Below, piece by piece: positions 55,001 through 62,010 of a stretch of DNA of 64,000 bases. The stretch comes from Haliclona indistincta. Taxonomy: Eukaryota > Porifera > Demospongiae > Haplosclerida > Chalinidae. Numbering within the stretch: the first letter of the stretch is position 1; every line of letters begins with the position of its first letter. The DNA lies in the NCBI GenBank assembly GCA_964017065.1, contig OZ024787.1, positions 9,385,208 through 9,449,207 of the forward strand, written 5' to 3'. The position numbers and the translations under genes were made by a program. The notes under the pieces were generated by a model, which had not been told where the DNA came from, ran no database searches, and saw only the letters and a list, made by a program, of their open reading frames with translations.

Positions 55001-58000
55001 ATCCAAGAGATCAAGTATCGGAAAGAAAACACCTTCACGGACAGCATCTTCACAGACAGTATCTTTTTCATTATCTTCACCCGTCTATGCTTCACCGATA
55101 GCATCTTTACAGACAGCACCTGCATCTTTACAGACAGCATTTTCATGCATGGACAGCAGGGGCAGCATTTTCATGGTCAGCACCTTCACAGCCAGCATTT
55201 TCATGGACAGCACCTTCACAGCCAGCATTTTCACGGACAGCACCTTCATGTAAGTTGTAGTTGATTAAATGACACCATGCACAGTAAAGTTGTAGTGTAA
55301 AAAGTGTTCTAATGAACATATACATACCTTGCTGTAGCAGCAGTAGTATAATGCTAGTAGTGCCAAAATGCTCGCTCAGGCTCGTCATTGCAATTGTCCA
55401 CTCACTCAGGCCTGCTAATCACATAACACATGTAACTTTTTGATTTATCAAAAGCACTGTTCAAATTGCCAAACAACGGGCATCGAGGTAAGCGAATCAC
55501 GCCACAACTCGAGAACTAAGTTAAATATTCAACTTTCAGTGATACAAAAGCGAGATAACACCGAGTTCTACTATTGATGATTTGATCAGTTAAATTTTCA
55601 CGTGTATAATTTTCATCTCAATGATGGACGACGAAAATATTATAATGCCAAACATTTCCCAATCTATGGTAAACTGATTTGTTATTCATGCACTTTTATC
55701 TTGAACATACTAACTTTTAATTGTTTACTACAGCTGGCAGCAGATATAAAACAAAAAAGGCAAAAGCAATCAAATATTTCACACAACTATCACACCCTAA
55801 TGGAATGGCCATCTCACAGGAAGGTCACCTCATTGTGACTGAATGGTCGGAATACCATATCACCATCATCAATACTGATAGTGGAGAGGTGATTAATAGG
55901 TTTGGAAAGTATGGCTCGAAACAAGGAGAATTCAATAGACCAGAAGGAGTGGCATTGACACAGGATGGTCACATTATAGTAGCTGATACTTATTACAAGT
56001 GTTGACAACAGAAGGTGGCTTTGTAGCTGCTGTTGGCTCCAGAGGATCTGAACCACTACAGTTTAACGAGCCACATGATATAGCTGTTCATCAAAATGGA
56101 AACATCTTTGTCACCGATAAATGGAATTATCGTGTACAGGTCCTCAATCCTGATCTGAGCTACTCACATTGCTTTTTTAGCAAAGGAGACAAACCAGGAG
56201 AACTGAACCATACACATGGAACAGCTATTGATCAAGATGGAATGGTGTATGTTAGTGACTATTACAAACATCGAATTCAGAAGTTCACCCCAGAGGGTAC
56301 TTTTCTATCTGAATTTAGTACAGGAAGTTTATCTTATCCACTTGGTTTGTGTATTGACAGTAATAAAATACTTTATGTTGTTGACTGGAAAAATAATACA
56401 GTGTGTGTTTATAATACTAGTGGACAGTTTCTAGGATACATTGGTAATAGTGATGGCAGTAGTTTTGATGGTCCTCATTTCATAGTTTCTTATCAGGACA
56501 GACTGTACATTAGTGACAAAAATGAAGTGATCACCTACAAGTGCTACCAGCAATAAATTAGCAGTTATTAAAAAATTTGTGCATTAATTTTTGAATTCAG
56601 CATGCATGTTCATTTTATTTTTGTAACATTAAAAGTTTATTAAAATTTCTTGATTTACCATACAAGTTTAAATAGAAGTGGCGAGCCTGAGGGATCATGA
56701 TACTGTGCAGGTCTCACTTGTCAGTAGTGTAACAACACACAGTGATAGTGCTACACATTACTAGTGCAAGCTTCTTGTCACCCAGGTCTGAGTGTTCCAT
56801 CAGTAACCAAACCCAAACTGAAACATATCTCTGTCACACTGTAACCAGCGTTCACTGTTTAATTCATGTGTCAAAAGTTGATCAAACTGAGTTTGAACAT
56901 TGCACACACTGATCATGAGCTGACTGAGTACATTACCCACATGTGCACTGAGTGTTGTTGATTGAATTGGTGTGTTGTCATGACTACAACTATTGTGACA
57001 ACAGGCATGAAGCTGAAACGTTTCGAAGAATTGTTTTTCAACTCCACCTTTGGCCAAGTACATAGCAATCGACCATAATTGTGACCGGATCTGAGAAAAT
57101 GAGTCATGCAGTCTTAAGGGAATCTGTCATAAATTGAAATAGCGCAAAATATTGTGACAATAATGCTAGTTTTGTCAGAATCAATGTTTGTGTAAGTACT
57201 CTCCTTGCTCTTTCGAAAAAAAATGGTTTTTGACAAGAAAAGTCAAATTACTATGAAAATATTTTGCTTTATTTTCACCAACCCTTAAGGCTCATTTTCC
57301 CAGATCCGGTCACATTAGTTTATTGACTGTCTATGTCTGTCCGTTCATCCATCTGTCTACCGAAAGCATTTCTAGATGACGGTTCACTCCAGTCCTCCCT
57401 CCATTTTGTATGAGTTTGGGTCTAGCTCAGTAGACAATATGTCCGGTGAGTAGGTAGGATTGAGAGAACAAGGAGGCGGTTGGTTGTGTGCGTGATTTTG
57501 AAAACATCTAATTTATATTCATGATAATTGAGTCATGCATGCTGCAAACCTGAGTATAAATTTTCTGACATTCTCAAAATAAAATGTTATGTGCACGCAC
57601 GTGTTTGAACAATGAGTCTCTGAGATACATGAAGGTATACATGTACACTATAACTAGCTGTGCTTACCAGCAGACTGAATGAGCTGAGAGCAGAGATGAG
57701 GAGCGGAGTGAAGCAGCTGACCGAGAAGAGCAAGATGACCGAGAGAGGTAGTGAAGTTATGACTACCCATTACCTTGAGATGAGAAGAAACACAGAACAC
57801 TCACTCAATCAGTAATATCAACTCACAAATTGCACACACTTGAAGACCATCTTGTGTCTCAAGTCACTATCAACACTAGTCACATGACAGAGACCAGTCA
57901 GTACTGAAGAAAAGAGATAATGAGCATTACTATTTGGTAACAGCATACATAACTCAGTACATACAAAGACATGATCAAGTATGAGTAACATTATGACCAC

Positions 58001-58435
58001 ATCATGTACATGATAAACTACAGCTACCAACCTTGTACAGTGAGAAGAACATCACTGGAATCAGGTCTGGATAGAAGTCCTGCATATAAGCAAAAGAATC
58101 AGAAGACAGCTGAATGAGACTACTTGCAGCTGTACATGAGGAATTCAATTCTGTACACACATTCACTGACCGAACAGCACGTTGCTGAGATGCTCTGTTA
58201 TTTTTGCGTTTGAAGTGATGGTTTTCACGAAGGCTCCTTTCTCGTTTGTGGCGCTGAGGAGAGCCTGGAACTCGTTCAGCACTTTCTTCACGTGAACTCC
58301 CAGCTCGTCGGCGCTCTCGAGTCGTTCTGTAGCACAAGCAATGCAGAAGCGGTGTATAGAGAACCCTGGAACAGTCCAAACAGCACTGTGCTGGGAGTGA
58401 CGAGCTGTGTACAGAGGAAAGTCTGTAGTCGCCAT
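41293..58435 (-). CDS. MEI1-like ARM-repeat protein, about 30 exons
   Basis: Starts at ATG 58435 and ends at TGA 41295-41293. 5' exons: 58435-58167, 58066-58032, 57903-57827, 57716-57668, then a 6-kb intron. They continue at 51703-51500, 51424-51347, 51176-51148, 51019-50908, 50647-50602, 50544-50474, 50423-50354, 50085-50056, 49980-49858, 49522-49331, 49062-48951, 45985-45853, 45566-45453, 45200-45059, 44727-44613, 43620-43497, 43402-43304 and others, to 41587-41458 and the last exon 41403-41293. Phases agree across nearly all junctions, including the 6-kb intron (CSQLIQSA joined to VSFVEYLVGAGM). One exon is probably missed between 44613 and 43620. The product is all-helical, with ARM/HEAT-like stretches (YPDEAVRASVVYILVQLC, DLTINLMGLVRALLKN, SRDEVLQLSGVQCVAEVLIH) that recall MEI1, a meiotic double-strand-break factor. 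Identity is from memory of the family, hence moderate. It is head to head with the oxidase. Confidence 0.55.
42628..42722. repeat. (GGGA)n/(GA)n microsatellite in an intron
   Basis: About 15 GGGA units, then GA-rich sequence, directly beside the acceptor of an exon of the MEI1-like gene (minus strand), where it forms a pyrimidine tract. Confidence 0.9.
43750..44560. repeat. repeat-rich intron segment
   Basis: Contains tandem GCTTGGAAGATGGGATACAT units (about 44000-44055) and a TTGCAAAGTAAAAG piece related to the 24.8-kb MITE. It also contains two similar blocks at about 43755-43870 and 44285-44400 (AAAATTTTGAC... CCAGTA... AAACTGAGAG). A missed exon of the MEI1-like gene may lie here. Confidence 0.5.
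45986..46064. repeat. (GA)n microsatellite
   Basis: About 38 GA units immediately outside the exon ending at 45985; on the minus strand it is the pyrimidine tract before the acceptor. Confidence 0.95.
46105..48613. repeat. duplicated exon block, copy 1 (exons 8-15 of the MEI1-like gene)
   Basis: Collinear with 48814-51165, offset about 2.7 kb near the left end. The duplicated exons include CEERFSGDGGQCGQVYHELA (46.25-46.37 kb) and SRDEVLQLSGVQC (48.4 kb). Copies differ by scattered substitutions and small indels, including in introns and CACT repeats. It ends exactly at the N gap within exon 7 (TTTTAAATGCTGAT). Confidence 0.9.
47520..47810. repeat. (CACT)n/(CCCA)n simple repeat, copy 1
   Basis: Tetranucleotide repeat in the intron before exon 11 of block copy 1. 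The counterpart in copy 2 is 50160-50350, different in length. Thr/His/Ser/Leu-rich frames are artefacts. Confidence 0.95.
48614..48813. other. assembly gap (200 Ns)
   Basis: A run of exactly 200 N between the two copies of the duplicated exon block. Frames through it are meaningless. Confidence 1.
48814..51165. repeat. duplicated exon block, copy 2
   Basis: Begins with TGTTGCCTATTCTAGT, which matches 46117, and runs through exon 15 to exon 8. It continues past the point where copy 1 stops, into complete exon 7 and exons 6 and 5. Confidence 0.9.
50160..50350. repeat. (CACT)n simple repeat, copy 2
   Basis: Intronic tetranucleotide repeat directly upstream (minus strand: downstream) of the exon at 50354-50423. 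The donor GTGAGTGAGGG blends into the repeat. Confidence 0.95.
51704..52825. other. intron of the MEI1-like gene / 5' flank of the CARD-like gene
   Basis: No exon seen. It includes the MULE-like element at 52051-52677. The last 140 bases precede the CARD-like start and should hold its promoter. Confidence 0.45.
52051..52677. mobile_element. MITE with 9-bp target duplication (MULE-like)
   Basis: Ends CAGAGGAGGTTGGCCACGCG and its inverse. ATCGCTCAG lies immediately outside both ends (52042-52050 and 52678-52686). The interior is 627 bp with only short frames. It sits just upstream of the CARD-like gene. Confidence 0.8.
52826..55249 (+). CDS. CARD-like/undescribed-domain protein (5' part of a CARD-NHL gene)
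   Basis: Exons 52826-53144, 53201-53251, 53312-53967, 54338-54733 and 54981-55249, with in-phase GT-AG junctions. The start is MANSLGLWSGPSPEEQ. Residues about 15-105 look like a CARD/death-fold helix bundle (VIQNHHNDLQRVIIHPLDVA, LVQEGVVGRALVSEV, FQVFVSVLEDS). Residues about 120-340 form a second domain that I do not recognise as a named family (YPRYILSSDKITFKLEWKAK, VQIVVIGDGSVVVVCCAPRY, LMEELERLASESVHMLAEMG). Then comes a Ser/Thr/Pro-rich linker and, in the last exon, imperfect repeats of APSQPAFSWT. A 4-bp duplication (TGCA at 55146-55149) breaks the repeat frame. The donor CAT|GTAAGT at 55249 then points to the NHL exon at 55734. Probable role: innate-immune-type adaptor; inferred only. 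Confidence 0.6.
55475..55580. repeat. fragment of the 62-64 kb repeat
   Basis: GAATCACGCCACAACTCGAG ... CGAGATAACACCGAGTTCTA resembles the conserved segment CACGCCATAACTCTAGAACA ... GAGATAATATCGAGTTCTAC of the terminal tandem repeat. Confidence 0.5.
55734..56556 (+). pseudogene. NHL-repeat terminal exon, copy B (frameshifted)
   Basis: Same acceptor and two-base entry phase as copy A (GSRYKTKKAKAIKYFTQLSH). A 10-bp deletion near 55994 removes the NNR part of the second blade and shifts the frame to TGA at about 56003-56005. The remaining blades are open from about 55999 to TAA 56554-56556. The rest is close to copy A. Either a genuine lesion or a sequence error; the same gene has a second frame break upstream at 55146. 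Confidence 0.75.
56557..57667. other. MEI1-like intron, 5' portion, with an unexplained open frame
   Basis: A minus-strand frame from 57090 to the TAA at 56800 encodes about 96 residues (FETFQLHACCHNSCSHDNTP, STTLSAHVGNVLSQLMISVC, WLQCDRDMFQFGFGY). Its phase does not fit the preceding MEI1-like exon, and its possible acceptor lies inside the MITE at 57081. It may be an unannotated exon or chance. Confidence 0.3.
57081..57315. mobile_element. MITE, 235 bp
   Basis: GTGACCGGATCTGAGAAAAT (left) and ATTTTCCCAGATCCGGTCAC (right) are inverse, with CTTAAGGG / CCCTTAAG further in. It is absent from copy A of the segmental duplication. Confidence 0.7.
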
Positions 58436-58959
58436 GATGTTCCGCACAGCTCGAGCACAGCTGGAAATAAACCAGCCACACCCCCAGGGCGTGTGCATGC
58501 ATGCATGCATGATCGAGATTCCGTTCTCTTCACGGATCTGCTGTGGGATTCAGAGACGAGACTAAGATCAGATGTGAGTTTTAATAGACAGTGGTTGTTT
58601 AGAAAACACTAACTAAAGAGTGATTAGGAGCTCATTATGTAGCTTACGGTGTCTGCTCAGCTGCATGAACTCTAGCTAGTCATGACCTCCCATGCAGACT
58701 ATACTATAGCTTCCTAGTTAGCTGTCTAACAGTTACATGAACACAATAACTATGTACTATCCATAGGGTACCATACTGTGACTTCATGTAAACTGAACAA
58801 CATACAGTTATTCCTCCTAACGTGTGTACTGACTGTATGTCCAATTCTCTGCTCACATGTGAATTTAGCATACACAGAATAATGAGGCTTGATCTATTAC
58901 TTACTACTCTTCATTGATGACTTATTCAAAAGTGTTTTATAACATTTATCAGTATCACG
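58436..58959. promoter_or_regulatory. shared promoter of MEI1-like gene and hydroxyacid oxidase
   Basis: 524 bp between divergent start codons. It is conserved with copy A, including GTAACAGTTACATGAACACA-type stretches. No TATA box recognised. Confidence 0.5.
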
Positions 58960-60672
58960 ATGTTTTGTTTACAAGACTTTGAAGAACATGCCAAAAAGAC
59001 CTTGGATACGAACACATGGTGTTTTCACTCGACAGGTGCCATGAATGAACAGACTCTTAAAGACAACATAGAGGCTTATAGCAGGTACATAATACATAGA
59101 GGCTTATAGCAGGTACATAATACATAGAGGCTTATAGCAGGTACATAATACATAGAAGCTTATAGCAGGTACATAATACATAGAGGCTTATAGCAGGTAC
59201 ATAATACATAGAGGCTTATAGCAGGTACATAATACATAGAGGCTTATAGCAGGTACATAATACATGTCATTTAAATTTGAAGAAAAATTTAGCCTTATCT
59301 TACTATCATGTAAAGAGCTAGTGATTGTCACTGAACTGGTATCATGTATAATGCAGGTACCGTCTTCGTCCTCGCATATTGCGAGATGTTTCAAAGCTAG
59401 ACATGAGTGTTTCTTTGTTAGGAGAGAAGGTGGCATTCCCTGTAGGTGTGGCTCCAATGGGAACACAACGATTGGCACACGATGATGGAGAAGAAGCCAC
59501 TGCCAGAGGTATGGGAAGTAAATTTATGTAACTTTATTCTCCGAGTGTACATGTAATATGCTCATTCGATCAGTTTCAACTAGAGGGCCTAGATGGTAAC
59601 CTTCTGTTCTTTCTCTGCCATAGCATGTACAAAGCTTGGCACTTGTATGATCTTGAGCTCGTACTCCTCCACAACTCTTGAGGATGTCGCCAAAGCCAGT
59701 TCAGGTGGATTAAAATGGTTCCAACTCTACCTCTACCAGAACTGGGAACTGACTAAGAGTCTGGTCAAGAGAGTTGAAGAAGCCGGCTATAAGGCTCTTG
59801 TGCTGACAGTAGATAGTCCTAAGCAAGGCAAGAGACTACCAATGATAAAGAACAACTTCACCTTTCCACCACACATCACATTTGCTAACTTTTCTGACAC
59901 TGGAGCTCAGTCATCGTTTGTCATAAAGAGTCAGAATCACTACTCATCTATTGTGAAAGATCCTAGTCTGACATGGACGAGTTTGGACCGGTTGTGTCGC
60001 TTGACAAGCTTGCCCGTGATACTGAAGGGAATTTTAACAGCTGAAGATTCCCGAGAGGCAGTGAAACACAATGTAAAAGGCATCATTGTTTCTAATCATG
60101 GCGGGAGACAATTAGATGGAGTTCCAGCTACTGTGAGTCAACTCCGTATCTTAGGAAAATACTTAATACCACTGCTACTACTTACTGTTGTGTTCAATAC
60201 CATTAGATCGATGCTCTCCGTGAGGTGGTGGAGGCTGTGGAGGGGAAGGTGGAGGTGTATGTTGATGGAGGAGTAAGACAAGGGACAGATGTGCTCAAGG
60301 CATTAGCGATGGGTGCTAGAGCTGTTTTTATAGGTCGGCCTGCCCTCTGGGGTCTGGTATACAAGGTAAGTGAATTAAAAGCTGTGATTAGGACATGTGA
60401 GCGTGTGCGTATATGACATGTAGGGGAGTGAGGGAGTGGAGAAGGTGCTGGAGATCTTGAGGGAGGAGTTACTAACAGCCATGATGCTATCAGGTTAGCT
60501 AAACAACGACATTTCAAATTCTCCCAGTAGTATCATCTCTCTTGTTTGTGCAGGCTGTGCTAAAATATCAGACATTAAACCAGAAATGGTCGTCCATCAA
60601 TCTTACTACAAGATACTACAAGAATCGTCCACGCTGGCTAGACCAGCGTGTTTACAGTCTCACAGATCATGA
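58960..60672 (+). CDS. HAO1: (S)-2-hydroxy-acid oxidase (glycolate oxidase family)
   Basis: Six exons: 58960-59084, 59357-59508, 59624-60132, 60207-60365, 60424-60493 and 60554-60672. All junctions are GT-AG and in phase, giving 377 residues against 370 in human HAO1. The protein is an FMN-dependent TIM-barrel enzyme that oxidises glycolate or other 2-hydroxy acids with O2, normally in peroxisomes. Family motifs: [28 protein letters not shown] (FMN/substrate Tyr), [11 protein letters not shown] (Lys), [17 protein letters not shown] (catalytic His and Arg), [20 protein letters not shown] and [12 protein letters not shown] (phosphate site). Unusual: the Tyr equivalent to spinach Tyr24 is Phe22 (WCFHSTGA), and the Trp of SSWAT is Tyr. 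The C-terminus (LQSHRS) is not a clear SKL-type signal. Head to head with the MEI1-like gene. Confidence 0.92.
59068..59265 (+). repeat. 28-bp tandem repeat duplicating the exon 1 splice donor
   Basis: Seven copies of the unit AGGCTTATAGCAGGTACATA plus ATACATAG. Each copy contains the end of exon 1 and the GTACAT donor. Copy A of the segmental duplication has a single unit, so expansion occurred in copy B after duplication. Confidence 0.95.
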
Positions 60673-61390
60673 CACAACGCTAGACTGCACTAGTCAGTAC
60701 TAACTACGTGAACAGTACTAGTGACCGTGCACCACATGATGATGCATGCAGTCTCGTCAGCGCTCAGGTGTACTTTTAGAGACAGCTACAATGTATTTTG
60801 GTTACTGATTTCTGGTATCTCATTTCCGGTTTCCCATTTCTTTTTTCCCGTTTCCTCATTTCCCGTTCCTGGTTTTACCAGTACCGATGTAAGCCTATAG
60901 CAATTTCACTCAGCTCACATGTTTATGGTCACGCCCACTTGGCACACCTTGTATTCAGTACTTTACTGTCTTCTGGTTAGCATGTAGTTTCAATAGCCAT
61001 TAAGCAGCACTACCTGAAAACCAGGTATCTGCTGCAATTTGCAAACTTCCTAATACTTGCAGCAACTTTGAAGGCTAGATATATGCAACTGTGCTCACAC
61101 GCCGAGGGTTTGTGAATTTGTTCATTAACTCTAGCATAAATTTTGTAATAGTTTTGTATTTATTGTTACATCTAAGTGCACATCTTGTTCTTTCTTTCCT
61201 ACTGTATTTTCTTTCTTATTTTCTTGTATGGTATTAGTAGTAGTAAGGCATTACAATAGTATTTTTATGGTGTATGACTCAAGCAGGGTCTTGTCGTCTA
61301 TTTTCATCTTCTGAGTCTGAATCACCTATGGACATGAAGAATGTGTACAGTATAATATTATTATGATGTGACAATAATTATTTTAGTCCA
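60673..61390. other. 3' flank of the oxidase gene
   Basis: Holds the 3' UTR and, near 60830-60880, a run of TTTCCCGTTTCC-like pyrimidine repeats. 61259-61390 matches 4911-5040. No further gene seen. Confidence 0.4.
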
Positions 61391-61974
61391 TTAACCCTTT
61401 AACCCCTATTGTCGCCTTTGTGACATACATGCTTCAGACAACATAACTTAATCAAAAAGTGTTAAAATATCCCCAAATTAATGAAGAATACAAATAACCG
61501 TAAAAAATCCAGTGGTTTTCGGCGCGCGCCCTCCGCTAAACGTTATGGCGCCGGCATTTCTATGGATTCAGTGCAAAATCCACAACATTTTAAGAGAAAT
61601 AAAATGGCTGTGAAGAAAATTTGGACAATTTATGGCTTCTGGGTGCTCGGAAAACGCATTTTTTGCGCATTCTCTATGATCTGGGCTACATTTTGCACTC
61701 ACCAAAACCACTGCTATTTGTATGTACTTTTTAGTAGCCAGCCCCAAAGTACTAACTTTGACGAGGTCGTTGCACTTTATCGGCTTCACTTTCGAAGTGA
61801 GAGGGGCATATTGACCGACTTGAGTGTGGGCAATTGCGGCTACTCACTGGCATAAAAGGACGCAAATTTGAGACCAGTAGCACAAAAGACACTCGAGATA
61901 TTCACGAGAGAAGTGTTCAGCATTTACGAGGTTAAAATTTCAGCAAGATAATTTATTAGTAATTAAAGGGTTAA
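61391..61974. mobile_element. TTAA-flanked MITE
   Basis: TTAACCCTTTAACCCC at the left and TTAAAGGGTTAA at the right. It interrupts the duplication flank (empty site visible near 5040). The 124-codon frame inside (FWVLGKRIFCAFSMIWATFC) resembles no transposase. A partial inverted copy lies at 4463-4760. Confidence 0.75.
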
Positions 61975-62010
61975 TCCATAGCTAGTACAGAATGGAAAGA
62001 AATATAAAAA

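Larger units (their letters stand above)
55585..62010. repeat. segmental duplication, copy B
   Basis: Partner of 950-5085. It holds the NHL exon, the four 5' exons of the MEI1-like gene, the complete oxidase, and the 3' flank at 61259-61390 and 61975-62010. This copy retains the parent gene structures. Confidence 0.85.

Noticed and set aside
61481..61855. 124-codon frame as a new gene
   Set aside because: Lies wholly inside a TTAA-flanked MITE, and the related copy at 4463-4760 does not preserve the frame.
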